From Prochlorococcus sp. MIT 1223 (GTDB taxonomy: Bacteria > Cyanobacteriota > Cyanobacteriia > PCC-6307 > Cyanobiaceae), in contig NZ_CP139303.1 of the NCBI RefSeq assembly GCF_034092465.1, positions 1,516,865-1,580,864 of the forward strand: 64,000 nt of DNA. The letters are read 5' to 3'. Shown in pieces: positions 42,861-52,352 of the stretch. Below the pieces are notes generated by a model. The model saw only the letters and a list, made by a program, of their open reading frames with translations. It was not told where the DNA came from and made no database searches. The translations under genes were made by a program, and so were the position numbers. Numbering within the stretch: position 1 is the first letter of the stretch; each line of letters starts with the position of its first letter.

Positions 42861-43838
42861 TTATTTATTAAGGTATCTTGCATTTAAGTGATATTTAAAA
42901 AACCCTAATAAGAAACCAATTGTTCCACCAAAATCAAGGGCAATACCCACAATTGGCAACCAAATAATTAAGTATGGATTATCTCTAAACATCTCTAAAC
43001 CATTTGATTTTTTTATTGGAATTAGGTATCCCCTAGATAGTATATATACATATAATAATTGAATTATGGAAGTTGGAAATAATCCAATAAAAGTAAATAT
43101 TAGTAGTAATATTAATAAATAGTAATATGGAGAAAAGTGGTATTTAAGCCCCACGGTTGCCCTTGTATAATTTATCCTTTTATATAAAAGAAAACTTATT
43201 TTGTTGGCAATATTTATACCATTATACTTGACAATAACACTAGGATTTATACTTCTTTTAATCCCTAACTTCTTTAATAAAAGTGGCCAAGCGATGTCAT
43301 AACCTGCTCTTCTGTTTTCAATAAACATTCCAGTCTTCTCAAAGATTGATTTTTTTACAAGTGTTGAGGGTATACAAGGCATTCGTTTTTTGTAACCATA
43401 AGTTTGAGCAACTGCCGCTTGGTCTATACTCCCTATTCCTTCTAAATAGACTTGCCCTGATACTATTTCTACCTTTTTATCTTGTATATAATTCCATTGA
43501 CTCTCTATCCAATTTAATTCAAAGAGAAGTCCACAATCCATAAAAGCTACCCAGCTACTTGTGCAATTCTTTATACCAATATTTTTTGAGGAGGATGGTG
43601 TATTACTTCCTTCAAAAATATTTAGGAACTTAGTTTGATAATTATTTTGATTCTCTCTAATCCAGTTGTCGATTGTTTCAGAAGTTTTATCTGATGATGT
43701 TGAATTTACAAAAATAACTTCTCTTGGCATCTTAGATTGCCTGCTGATTAGATCAAGAGTAGTTTTTATTGTTTTATTTTCATTGTAATAAGGGAAAACA
43801 ACTGTAATATCTAGAAGCATTTTATAAAGATTTTCCAA
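42861..43838 (-). CDS. family 2 glycosyltransferase
   Basis: A 325-residue protein. VVFPYYNENKTIKTTLDLI and a central D-C-G (MDCGLLFE) fit the nucleotide-sugar-binding fold. Two or more hydrophobic segments at the C-terminus anchor it to the membrane. It is probably in surface glycan synthesis. A nucleotidyltransferase gene lies upstream on the same strand. Confidence 0.8.
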   Translation of the reverse strand: MENLYKMLLDITVVFPYYNENKTIKTTLDLISRQSKMPREVIFVNSTSSDKTSETIDNWIRENQNNYQTKFLNIFEGSNTPSSSKNIGIKNCTSSWVAFMDCGLLFELNWIESQWNYIQDKKVEIVSGQVYLEGIGSIDQAAVAQTYGYKKRMPCIPSTLVKKSIFEKTGMFIENRRAGYDIAWPLLLKKLGIKRSINPSVIVKYNGINIANKISFLLYKRINYTRATVGLKYHFSPYYYLLILLLIFTFIGLFPTSIIQLLYVYILSRGYLIPIKKSNGLEMFRDNPYLIIWLPIVGIALDFGGTIGFLLGFFKYHLNARYLNK

Positions 43839-44008
43839 TTATCTTATAATTATATCAGCATCAGTGTTGAAAGTCCCCAACGTATAATTTACTTTTGCTT
43901 CTAATTAATATATATACAGGTGCACCTATTTGTATTCACTTATTTTTATAATCATTTCCTATAATATATTGATTATAGTTATAAAAAGTTTACTTTACCA
44001 AGCTAAGT

Positions 44009-44698
44009 TTAGGGTGTAATTCCAATACTTTTGATATTTTTCTCTGCCAACTCAAGTTCTTCGATAGTATTAACAGTAATATGAATACCTTCATGCTTAA
44101 ATCCATTTAATTGCTTCTTCTTGACTAACAAACTTAATAAATCCTCGAACTTGTCGACTTTTGTTAACATCGTTATAATTGATTTATCGCAATATATATA
44201 ACCAATATTGATCCACTTATCTAATATAGGCTTCTCTTTGAATGAACAAATCATTCCGCTACTGTCAAATTCCATTAATCCAAACTGACTTTTCAGTGGC
44301 CATACAGTAACGGTTGCATTTCCAGGTTGTTTTTTATGATGCGCTATTAAATTGTCTATATTTACATCTGAGAGTGTATCTCCGTAGAAAATTATAAAAT
44401 CTCCTTTGATAAGCTTTGAAGCTTCTTTTATTCGTTCTATTATATCTACATCTCCTGAATGAGATGTAAGTATCTCTAGGTTTGAATGATTTTTATTTAT
44501 ATAGTCTTCTATTTTATTTGATTGATAACCTGTTGCTACAATTAATTTTTCGATATTATATTTATTTATATGATCAAAAATATAACCTAGAATTGGCTTC
44601 TTATTTATTTGAATTAGAGGTTTGGGAATGGAATTTGTTAGGGGTTTTAATCTCTCTCCTTTTCCACCGCATAGTACTAAGGCTGTTATTGATGACAT
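44009..44698 (-). CDS. sugar-phosphate nucleotidyltransferase
   Basis: A 229-residue protein. VLCGGKGERLKPLTNSIPKPLI is the nucleotide-binding and catalytic signature, and FIFYGDTLSDVNI carries the metal-binding Asp. It lacks the C-terminal beta-helix of GlmU-type enzymes. It would make an activated sugar for the neighbouring glycosyltransferase (inference). Confidence 0.85.
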   Translation of the reverse strand: MSSITALVLCGGKGERLKPLTNSIPKPLIQINKKPILGYIFDHINKYNIEKLIVATGYQSNKIEDYINKNHSNLEILTSHSGDVDIIERIKEASKLIKGDFIIFYGDTLSDVNIDNLIAHHKKQPGNATVTVWPLKSQFGLMEFDSSGMICSFKEKPILDKWINIGYIYCDKSIITMLTKVDKFEDLLSLLVKKKQLNGFKHEGIHITVNTIEELELAEKNIKSIGITP

Positions 44699-44829
44699 TC
44701 TATTTATTTTATTTTATAAACCTTACAATAGAGGAGTTATTTTTTTTGTCGATTGGTTACCTTCTTGTTCCCAAAGAATTCATTAATCAGGAAAGGGGAA
44801 AAAGAGTAGGTAAATCCGAAAAAGATACT

Positions 44830-45096
44830 TTACTTACTTCGACCTTCCTTTGAACCAAGCCATGAAGTAGGGCCCAGATATGGTTCTGGACCAAAAAGAT
44901 CATCAATTTCTTGCGGAGACATTGAGCTAGTTGACTCTTCTTCTTGTGAAAATGCTATGTCTCTATTTGTTGTGATCTCGTTAGAAACTTCTATTTCTTC
45001 AATTTGATTTATTGATAAATCGATTTCTTGTGCCTTAATGGATACAGGTAGCGTAATGAGAATTAGTGTAAGACAAGTGCTAAGAAATAACCTCAT
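44830..45096 (-). CDS. small secreted acidic protein
   Basis: 88 residues with a signal peptide ending IKA. The mature part is acidic, then PQEIDDLFGPEPYLGPTSW and a basic end. The family is unknown. Confidence 0.5.
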   Translation of the reverse strand: MRLFLSTCLTLILITLPVSIKAQEIDLSINQIEEIEVSNEITTNRDIAFSQEEESTSSMSPQEIDDLFGPEPYLGPTSWLGSKEGRSK

Positions 45097-45253
45097 TTTC
45101 TCTCCTTATTGAAATTTGTTTTTTCTGAGAAACCTAAAATAGGTTTTGATTAATACTAAATCTATTAAAGAGAAGAAGTCTTCTCTTTTCGATTCTTGGA
45201 ATAAATATTTAATTATCTACTCTGTCTTAGTGGGGGAAAATTATTTTATTTAA

Positions 45254-45385
45254 TTATGTAAGGCCAGAATAGAAAAAGTACCATGTAAAGACAAATCCGT
45301 TTAATAAAACAGCTAATGAACCAACAATTATTTTGAATCTTGTGCCAACTTCTATTGAAGAAGAGTCAGATTTTAGCTTAGGCAT
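45254..45385 (-). CDS. small membrane protein
   Basis: 43 residues, MPKLKSDSSSIEVGTRF, then one helix to the end. The ATG follows an overlapping rejected ATG. Confidence 0.5.
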   Translation of the reverse strand: MPKLKSDSSSIEVGTRFKIIVGSLAVLLNGFVFTWYFFYSGLT

Positions 45386-45420
45386 TCATATATTCCTTTA
45401 ATAAGTATATTATGCACATT

Positions 45421-45666
45421 TTAATCTTCCTCAAATCTTTTATTTAGATTTTTACTATAAGGTTTTGGTGGAAAAAGCCTATTGATCTTTGCCTCTTGCA
45501 TTTTTCTTTTTTTCTCTTCGTCTTTAATCTTACCGAAACTATTTCTAACAGCATAAGCGATAAAGATTGAATTGATAGCACCGAATAAGACAATTACTAA
45601 GACAACTGTATTTAGTCCTGCAGGAGAACTTAGATATTCGGTAATAGAGTCAGAGCTTAGAATCAT
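45421..45666 (-). CDS. small membrane protein
   Basis: About 81 residues from MILSSDSITEYL; an ATG five codons earlier is possible. One membrane helix (TVVLVIVLFGAINSIFIAYAV) and a charged, basic tail (DEEKKRKMQEAK). The role is unknown. Confidence 0.55.
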   Translation of the reverse strand: MILSSDSITEYLSSPAGLNTVVLVIVLFGAINSIFIAYAVRNSFGKIKDEEKKRKMQEAKINRLFPPKPYSKNLNKRFEED

Positions 45667-45823
45667 ATATTCAAAATCCACTTATTCTCTGGAATTGATT
45701 TAATATAGACTGAAAAAGATAATTATCCAGGACTTCACTTGAACACCTAGATTTCATAATCCAGTAAATAAATACTCCAGAAACCAAAAGGATTATTAAG
45801 GCTGGCCAAAAGTGTTCTGCTCA

Positions 45824-45964
45824 TTATCCATCTAGCCTATCTGCATAGTCCCTTAGTATTTCGGCCATTTTTTCTGGTGGTATTTCTTCTTGATATGTCC
45901 TGCATAAATCAAAGAAATTGTTTAAAAATTCCTTAATGGTTCTTTGGCTTTTAGGTTCAGTCAT
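45824..45964 (-). CDS. small hypothetical protein
   Basis: 46 residues, MTEPKSQRTIKEFLNNFF..., helical and acidic. Its start overlaps the end of 45957-46211 by 8 bases. Confidence 0.5.
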   Translation of the reverse strand: MTEPKSQRTIKEFLNNFFDLCRTYQEEIPPEKMAEILRDYADRLDG

Positions 45965-46211
45965 TGTTTCTTAGCTTTGGTTCATGCACTGCACCATTGC
46001 AAACAGCTACAGCTAGAGATTCTTTTTCTAGCTTCTTCAATCCTGTTAATCTTGAGGATTGGTTAATCCATAGCACTGTGTTATCAAGACACCGATTCCA
46101 ATAGGCTGAATGCCTGGAGATAGGTATTAATTCGAAAGCAATAGTGACTAGAGCAATCGTCGAAGTTATTAAGCAATATCTCATAGCTTGCTGACTTTTG
46201 ATTGGAGACAT
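45957..46211 (-). CDS. small membrane/secreted protein
   Basis: 84 residues; a start at the internal MRYCLITST is also possible. One hydrophobic segment (CLITSTIALVTIAFELI) precedes a polar C-terminus with two cysteines. It is coupled to the next small gene. Confidence 0.55.
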   Translation of the reverse strand: MSPIKSQQAMRYCLITSTIALVTIAFELIPISRHSAYWNRCLDNTVLWINQSSRLTGLKKLEKESLAVAVCNGAVHEPKLRNND

Positions 46212-46401
46212 GTGATTAGACTTTTACCTATAATGCCGTTCCAATAAACTTTTTCTAGTACTTAGAAAATCAAAAAACATATACCAAAACTTATAAGTAT
46301 TTTAAAATACTTTCGTGAAAATCAGAGCTAAAAAGAAATAGGTACAAGAAGATTTTTATAGAGATTTCACTTATCGTCTTTTATACAGAGAATAGACCCG
46401 A

Positions 46402-47148
46402 ATGAAGAGATGGGCGTTTCACCGTCTAATGCTGATAGACCTTGCTAAGCCATGGCTTGCCTCGATGATCTCTTTGGCAACGCTTTTTATTCTGGGAGCA
46501 TTTGGTTATCGAGTGACTGAGGGGTGGGATTGGGGCGATTGCCTTTGGATGGTACTTATAACAACTACCACAATTGGGTTTGGCGAAGTAGAGCCACTTA
46601 GTCAAGCAGGAAGAATCGTAACTGTTTTGATTATTGGAGGGGGACTTATTGTTGTTCAATTAACTCTTCAAAAATTTGTTGGCTTATCTGAATCAGGTTA
46701 TTTTCGAAAGATGAGAGAGTTAAGGTTTAGAAGAGTTCTATCGCGAATGACTAATCACGTAATTATTTGCGGCTATGGCCGTATCGGTAAGGAGATTGCA
46801 GAGCAATTGCAATCAAAGGGTATATCAATTCTTGTGATTGAGTTAGATCCAATCGTCAAGAACAAAGCTGAACAGAGAGGGTTAAAGGTTTTGCAAGCAG
46901 ACGCAACTCTCGACGAGACATTGCTTTTGGCTGGAATTAAGACATGCAAAAGTCTTGTTGTAAGTCTATCTAATGACGCGTCCAATCTTTATGTTGTTTT
47001 AAGCGCAAAAGGTATTAACGCAGAATGTCGGCTTATTGCTAGAGCTGAGAGTGAAGAGGCCTCTAATAAACTCAAACTAGCAGGAGCAAATGTTGTGGTT
47101 AGTCCTTATGTTGCTGCTGGGAGAACAATGGCAGAAGCTTCTATTTGA
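46402..47148 (+). CDS. potassium channel with RCK/TrkA-N domain
   Basis: A 248-residue protein. Two membrane segments enclose TTTTIGFGEVEPLS, a variant selectivity filter (TIGFG). Residues about 110-235 form a Rossmann fold (HVIICGYGRIGKEIAEQL, VIELDP, GLKVLQADATLDETL). The RCK domain normally gates the pore in response to ligand. It would tetramerise in a membrane. Confidence 0.85.
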   Translation: MKRWAFHRLMLIDLAKPWLASMISLATLFILGAFGYRVTEGWDWGDCLWMVLITTTTIGFGEVEPLSQAGRIVTVLIIGGGLIVVQLTLQKFVGLSESGYFRKMRELRFRRVLSRMTNHVIICGYGRIGKEIAEQLQSKGISILVIELDPIVKNKAEQRGLKVLQADATLDETLLLAGIKTCKSLVVSLSNDASNLYVVLSAKGINAECRLIARAESEEASNKLKLAGANVVVSPYVAAGRTMAEASI

Positions 47149-47303
47149 TGGATTTAAAATTCTATTCTTAATACCATTATGGATTTACTTGATAATGGTA
47201 TGACTCTCAAGTCAGATAACTTCTAAAAGATATTCCTTTGCGTATCTTTTAACTTTACTGAGTTGTTTGATTTTGCTATGAGAAGAGAAGAGATCAGTAA
47301 TTA

Positions 47304-47561
47304 ATGCTTCGCAAACATGAGAAAGAGGCCCTTGTCTCTTTATTCCTTTTGTCTTTTGGTGCTGTATTTTGCTTAGACCGTTTTTATGAAAGCGGAGTTG
47401 GTGAAGGCTTGCTAGGGCTTTTAGGAGTTTTGATCGCATTTTTCTCGATAATCGGAATTGTTATTTGGGCTATTTTAGTTTTTGCAAAGATGTTTCGACT
47501 ATTACGTAAATTTACAGAAGATGAGGAGATTCCTAAAATCACAGGATCTTCAAAAGATTAG
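47304..47561 (+). CDS. small membrane protein
   Basis: An 85-residue protein with two hydrophobic segments and an acidic end (TEDEEIPKITG). The role is unknown. Confidence 0.55.
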   Translation: MLRKHEKEALVSLFLLSFGAVFCLDRFYESGVGEGLLGLLGVLIAFFSIIGIVIWAILVFAKMFRLLRKFTEDEEIPKITGSSKD

Positions 47562-47618
47562 TTTTTCGAGACAGTAGTTAGTTCATCTAATAGATCAATT
47601 AATTGTAAATATACAGTT

Positions 47619-47846
47619 TCATTTATCTTCTTTATTACTTTGAACTATTCTCACTTCTTTAATTAAGCGATCTTCAAGCTGTTGACTAATTAAGCCGAGT
47701 TTCCCGCAGTGAACTATATCTTCAATGGGTTGTTTCTCTCCTGTGTATTTGTCTAACCAACCTTTAACGCACTCTATACAGGCAAGTGATTTTAACTTTT
47801 GAGCCAGATCTGCTGATTTTTGTTGCTCAATTTCGATTTGGTTCAT
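47619..47846 (-). CDS. small hypothetical protein
   Basis: 75 residues, soluble and helical, with CIECVKGWLDKY as a Cys pair. The family is unknown. Confidence 0.55.
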   Translation of the reverse strand: MNQIEIEQQKSADLAQKLKSLACIECVKGWLDKYTGEKQPIEDIVHCGKLGLISQQLEDRLIKEVRIVQSNKEDK

Positions 47847-47988
47847 AGCTCCTTCCTAGTCGTGATAGTTGTGCTCAGCATGAAATCAATTAAATAAATA
47901 ATACTGGTGTTTAAGCAATTAATTTGCAAGTGGATTAAGAACGAAGAATTTGGCTATATATTTTATTAGGAAATGCTGAGATCTTTCT

Positions 47989-48144
47989 ATGCCTTTAATC
48001 GTTACCCCTGCACAAGACAAGACTAATGGAGTTGGTCAAACTTTTAGAAAAATAACTATAACTTTAGCGATTTTTTTACCTTTTTCAGCTCTTCTTGCAA
48101 CGCTTGTTTGGGGATATATGCATGGTTTTAGTAGCTTTTATTAG
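47989..48144 (+). CDS. small membrane protein
   Basis: 51 residues: a polar start (MPLIVTPAQDKTNG) and then one long helix ending WGYMHGFSSFY. Confidence 0.5.
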   Translation: MPLIVTPAQDKTNGVGQTFRKITITLAIFLPFSALLATLVWGYMHGFSSFY

Positions 48145-48247
48145 ATAATTACGTCAATTGGATAGGCTATAACTTTTCAACGGTTCCAATAGAGGAGTTG
48201 ATTTCGACTTGAGTATTACACTTTAAGTTTAAGATATTCAGAATTTT

Positions 48248-48658
48248 ATGGATCCTACTTTTGCTTGGAGTCTCTGTTGTTCCGCGTGCGTCATATTGAT
48301 CTCCATTGGGCCTCTAACTTATGCCAGAGTTAAGGCCGGTTATTCCGTAGATAATATGGGAGCTCCTAGAGCTTTATTTGATCAATTACCTGAGTTTGGG
48401 AAAAGAGCTGTTTGGTGTCATCAAAATTGCTGGGAGAGTTTTACTTTTCATGCTCCAGCATGTATTTTATGTCTCCTTGTAGGAGCTGTATCTCCTTTGA
48501 CTGTTGTGGCGGCATGGATTCATCCGCTTGTAAGAGTGATTTATATATGTGTCTATGTTGGAGATATTCCCACAGCTAGAGGACTTTGCTGGGCGATAGG
48601 CATTATTTCTTCTGGGCTCCTTTATAAAGCAGGTTTAGATACTTTACTCACTTATTAG
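48248..48658 (+). CDS. MAPEG-family membrane protein
   Basis: A 136-residue protein with four hydrophobic segments. WCHQNCWESFTFHAPA is the MAPEG loop with its conserved E and R-equivalents, and HPLVRVIYICVYVGDIPTARGL the conserved end. Bacterial members are poorly defined. It overlaps the convergent dehydrogenase gene by 4 bases. Confidence 0.8.
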   Translation: MDPTFAWSLCCSACVILISIGPLTYARVKAGYSVDNMGAPRALFDQLPEFGKRAVWCHQNCWESFTFHAPACILCLLVGAVSPLTVVAAWIHPLVRVIYICVYVGDIPTARGLCWAIGIISSGLLYKAGLDTLLTY

Positions 48659-49593
48659 TCCATATCTTCAGCCCCACTAGCAAGATTAGATGTTGTTGTA
48701 TTTGTAATTCGTTTAATTGAGCGCCTTAAGACAGAGATATCCTTATCTTTGTAACCTTCTTTGAGTAGCACTTCTTCTAATTCTTTTACTTTGGATGTTA
48801 TGGGAAGTGTTAGTCCTGAATCTTTGGCTGTCTTTAAGGCAATAGATAAATCTTTATGATGTAGTTGCAACTTGAAGCCTAATGGATACTTATCTTGGAG
48901 CATAGATTGTGCACGATTGCTAAGTGCCCATGAGCTTCCAGCACCTTTTTTCAGGGATTCAATAACTTTGTCCATAGGCAATTTTAATTCCTCTCCTAAT
49001 GCAATTGCTTCTGCAACTGCTGCGTAACTACCTGCAACTAGTATTTGATTAATGGCTTTTACTTCTTGACCTTTACCTGTACTTCCAAAAGGATATACAG
49101 CATCAGCAATTGCACTGAGAATGGAAGCTATTGTCTTTAGGAAGTCTTCATTAGCTCCTAGAAAAACTGTAAGACTACCTGCCTTGGCACCTTCTGTTCC
49201 ACCAGTTACTGGAGCATCAACATAAGTAATATTTTTACTAGAGAGTTGCGCTGCAAATAACCTTGCTTTACTAGGACTAATAGTTGACAAGTCAATTATT
49301 ATGTCACCTGACTTCATACTACTTTCGGCTCCCAGATTACTGAAAAGAATATCCTCTACGGCGTTTTCATCGCTGACACAAATCATTAAAACATCACATC
49401 CTTTAGCAGTCTCTCTAGGAGATGAGCAAGGAATGGCACCTTTCAACTCCTCACTGTTTTCTGCTGTTCTACTTCTTGTATGAACTTTTACTGAAAAACC
49501 AGCTCTAATTAAGTTGGCTGCTATTGGTAGGCCAATTGAGCCTAGGCCTATAAATCCCAAACAAGGTTTGGAATTTATATTATTCCTGTCCAT
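48655..49593 (-). CDS. 3-hydroxyisobutyrate-dehydrogenase-family oxidoreductase
   Basis: A 312-residue protein. GFIGLGSIGLPIAANLIRAG is the NAD(P)-binding signature, and DAPVTGGTEGAKAGSLTVFLG is the substrate-binding motif. The catalytic Lys lies in GQEVKAINQI. It is probably tartronate-semialdehyde-reductase-like or a related beta-hydroxyacid enzyme. The substrate is not assignable. Confidence 0.85.
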   Translation of the reverse strand: MDRNNINSKPCLGFIGLGSIGLPIAANLIRAGFSVKVHTRSRTAENSEELKGAIPCSSPRETAKGCDVLMICVSDENAVEDILFSNLGAESSMKSGDIIIDLSTISPSKARLFAAQLSSKNITYVDAPVTGGTEGAKAGSLTVFLGANEDFLKTIASILSAIADAVYPFGSTGKGQEVKAINQILVAGSYAAVAEAIALGEELKLPMDKVIESLKKGAGSSWALSNRAQSMLQDKYPLGFKLQLHHKDLSIALKTAKDSGLTLPITSKVKELEEVLLKEGYKDKDISVLRRSIKRITNTTTSNLASGAEDMD

Positions 49594-49673
49594 TGAATCT
49601 TTTCCTCTTTAAAGAAGAATTTTCTTAGTTATGGCAGTAATTCCGATCATGAGCAATTATCTAAGCCAATGAT

Positions 49674-50331
49674 TCATTTTAGACGAAATACAATTAAAAG
49701 ATTATTGGCAGGCATTTCAATAATGTCATGTTTTGCAAATCCATTTTTGAGGCTTAATTCGATTACTTCGTTTAAATCTCGAACCCCCCCAATATGGGTT
49801 TTGTTTTCTTAGCGAACAATCAAAAACCCTGTTGCTATGACTTGTGTGTCGCCCATCCTTTTTGAATGGGCCATAAATAATTAGTAGATGCCCCTTCCTT
49901 AAATGATTTTGAGCTTCTTCAAATAGAGCTTTAGTACAATCCCAAAAAGATATGTGGAGCATATTGATGCACACTATTGCTTTAATAGATGATTGAAGTT
50001 TTAGACTTAGTTGCCAAGGCCTTTTCCTTACATTTAAATCTATAGGTTGAGCCATTCTGTTCTGTAACCCTTCGTGCTCAATCCATGCTGAAATGCTTTC
50101 TCTGCAACATGAATCTGGATCACTGGCTTGCCAATTGATAGAGGGGAAAAGCTTTTGAAATATAACCCCATGCTCGCCACTCCCACTTGCTATTTCTAGA
50201 ACAGATCCACTTTTGGGAAGAAGTTTTGCAAGTTCTTCTCCGATACATTCTCGGTTCTTTTGAGTTGCGGGGTAGAAGAGTCTTTCGTCGACACCTTCTT
50301 TGCTTGCTTTGTTCTTGTTATTAGTCAGCAT
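49674..50331 (-). pseudogene. DUF938 methyltransferase, frameshifted at a C7 run
   Basis: The family features are VLEIASGSGEHG and LLIIYGPFKKDGRHTSHSNRVFD. The frame breaks at a run of seven C (49784-49790). With six, the protein would continue WGVRDLNEVIELSLK... to a stop at 49674-49676. I chose the ATG at 50331 because it overlaps the stop of the upstream gene. It is a recent mutation, a switchable tract or a sequencing error. Confidence 0.7.
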
Positions 50332-50494
50332 ATCCATCATCATCATCATCTGATTGAATTCTCCTAGGTGCATCACCGGTTTTCTCATACCATGGATGTA
50401 CATAGGCTTCTTTATCCGAATAGACCTCACTCTTTAACTCTGTTAACAAGTCCTCTAGTTCTTGAATAATTCTTTTTAGATTGCCTTTTTTCAT
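50321..50494 (-). CDS. small hypothetical protein
   Basis: 57 residues: a helical start (MKKGNLKRIIQELEDLL), a tyrosine/tryptophan segment and the acidic tail QSDDDDDGYAD. The stop overlaps the DUF938 start, so the two are coupled. It is protein-like throughout. Confidence 0.6.
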   Translation of the reverse strand: MKKGNLKRIIQELEDLLTELKSEVYSDKEAYVHPWYEKTGDAPRRIQSDDDDDGYAD

Positions 50495-50597
50495 TATTTA
50501 ATTGTAAATATAAATATATTCTAGGACTTCTATAGATAAAAATGTCTAATTATTGAAGAATCAAGTTGTTTAATAATTAGCCCTATAGCTAGCTTAC

Positions 50598-50801
50598 TCA
50601 TTTTAGTTTTTTCTTGTCAATCTTTATATATGCTAAATAAATAATTATAGATAAAGTAAATAAAAATGCATATTCATGAATTAAATTACTTATGAAGTAA
50701 GCAATTATGGGAAGGAAGAGGAGTCTTTTTGTGGCCATCTTCTCTTCGCAAGAAAGAGACTTCCAATCTAAATAGCGTTTCCATTGAAATACCCTTTTCA
50801 T
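50598..50801 (-). CDS. small membrane protein
   Basis: A 67-residue protein with a basic start (KRVFQWKRYLDW), two hydrophobic segments and a lysine-rich end. Confidence 0.5.
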   Translation of the reverse strand: MKRVFQWKRYLDWKSLSCEEKMATKRLLFLPIIAYFISNLIHEYAFLFTLSIIIYLAYIKIDKKKLK

Positions 50802-51061
50802 TTAACGTATAAGAATACATATATTATTACACTACTTAGACTGCTTTTAAAGTATTACTAGTATGAGTTTTTGCTTGTTCTAAAATATAAGAACAATGCT
50901 TTATTTAAGCCACAAGTTCTTTTCTTGTGGTTTGAATTTCTCTTGGTATTATATGATTGCTTTACAAAGTCATTCTATGCAATACATTAGGCGTAAAATT
51001 TCTTAAAAATCTTGTTAAGATTAAGGCAAGATTTAAAACGTTTTCCCAGTTTTACTTAACC

Positions 51062-51193
51062 ATGCTTAATAAATTAGAATCAATTAAAAACTGGTTTTTC
51101 GAGCTAATCGAAGATGCTTTAGGCGAAAAGACAATGAAGAAATATAAGGATGAAATAGATAAGAAAAACAAAACTTCAGAAAAAGATGACTAA
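51062..51193 (+). CDS. small hypothetical protein
   Basis: 43 residues from MLNKLESIKNWFFELIEDALG: an amphipathic helix then a very charged tail. The longer frame back to 50957 is not protein-like. Confidence 0.5.
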   Translation: MLNKLESIKNWFFELIEDALGEKTMKKYKDEIDKKNKTSEKDD

Positions 51194-51229
51194 TATTTGT
51201 CTATATTTATTATTAGTGGCCTTTTTTTA

Positions 51230-51415
51230 ATGACCTCAGCTACAGCAACAAAACCAGCATCAAAGAAGATTTTGATGCATAGGCATCAATCCCTTTATGC
51301 CTCTATGCAATCAAGGTTTGCCTCGGCAAAGCTAATTCAGAATTTAGGTTCTTCAAATGAAGGTGTGCAATTTAATTTTGTCAGCAAATTACGAAATGCT
51401 TACGGAAGAGATTAA
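51230..51415 (+). CDS. small hypothetical protein
   Basis: 61 residues from MTSATATKPASKKILMHRHQ, basic. Its stop is followed by a 12-bp hairpin. Confidence 0.45.
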   Translation: MTSATATKPASKKILMHRHQSLYASMQSRFASAKLIQNLGSSNEGVQFNFVSKLRNAYGRD

Positions 51416-51442
51416 AGAGTAATGACATTGCTCTTTAATCTC
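51408..51442. terminator. hairpin
   Basis: GAGATTAAAGAG and CTCTTTAATCTC pair around 11 bases, overlapping the stop codon of the previous gene. Confidence 0.5.
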
Positions 51443-51506
51443 TTGCTATTGGAGAGACTGTAAGTAAAGAAAAATCTCTTGAGTAATTACAATTTACAAC
51501 CGACTT

Positions 51507-51626
51507 ATGGAATTCCTGCGATCAAATGATCTTTATCATTGGCAACTTTGGACTCCTCTCATAGGAGGTATATTTCTCTACCTTGGACTGAACCTTCGAA
51601 TTGTAAAAATTGAGGAAGACGAATAA
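51507..51626 (+). CDS. small membrane protein
   Basis: 39 residues with one helix (LIGGIFLYLGLNL) and an acidic end. Confidence 0.45.
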   Translation: MEFLRSNDLYHWQLWTPLIGGIFLYLGLNLRIVKIEEDE

Positions 51627-51824
51627 ATGCAAATCTTTTAGTCTATAGATTAGTAAAATTATTGAATAGTTTGTTTGACTTTTGGAAAATTTAATTAATT
51701 TTTTGCTGTAGACCCTAAACTATATTTATATAAAAGAACTTGTCAGATTCTTCTTTGTTTACTCCATAGTAAGTGATTAATTTAATGTATGAACCAAACT
51801 TAAAGAACTATGCTTTGATTTCTT

Positions 51825-52148
51825 ATGATATATTTGTTTTTATATACCTCAATTATTGCTCTAATTTGGTTTACCTATCGCTTCGGCTGGCTAGAGTCTA
51901 TAAAAATAATTCTTAGTGTATTAATACCTTCTGTATTGATCATTGCTTTTAATGTGAAAGTGGGGAGATTACTTTTCAAAAGTCCAATAGTGGGATTTTT
52001 AAGTATTCTTCCTTCCACATTTTTTATATATCGCTGGTCTCAAAACCTTGTAGGTTTAATTCATAGTTGGATTGATCAAAAAGCTAATGAAGATAAAGAC
52101 TCAGCTAATGTAGTTGAGGCAGAGGTTATTTCGAAAGAGGATGCTTAA
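51825..52148 (+). CDS. membrane protein
   Basis: A 107-residue protein with about three hydrophobic segments and an acidic tail (NEDKDSANVVEAEVISKEDA). The function is unknown. Confidence 0.55.
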   Translation: MIYLFLYTSIIALIWFTYRFGWLESIKIILSVLIPSVLIIAFNVKVGRLLFKSPIVGFLSILPSTFFIYRWSQNLVGLIHSWIDQKANEDKDSANVVEAEVISKEDA

Positions 52149-52166
52149 AATATATTTGGAAACAAA

Positions 52167-52256
52167 ATGACTCTTACAACGCCTTTGATGAGTGATCCTT
52201 CACCTATGTTAACTGGAATTTCATGGATCTTGATTTTAAAAAGAAATACTAAATAA
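52167..52256 (+). CDS. possible 29-residue peptide
   Basis: MTLTTPLMSDPSPMLTG... with a hydrophobic middle and a lysine/arginine end. Support is weak. Confidence 0.25.
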   Translation: MTLTTPLMSDPSPMLTGISWILILKRNTK

Positions 52257-52352
52257 GAATTTGAATCAATTAATTACTTAAATAAATTAAAGAGTATTGA
52301 TTGAAATTATAAAATGACTTCTGCTGGTGTAGGTGTAAAGGAATTTCATATG

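Noticed and set aside
45681-45820. (-) frame with a membrane helix (FWPALIILLVSGVFIYWIM)
   Set aside because: It is protein-like, but no start codon lies upstream of the helix; it may be a decayed gene and was left out.
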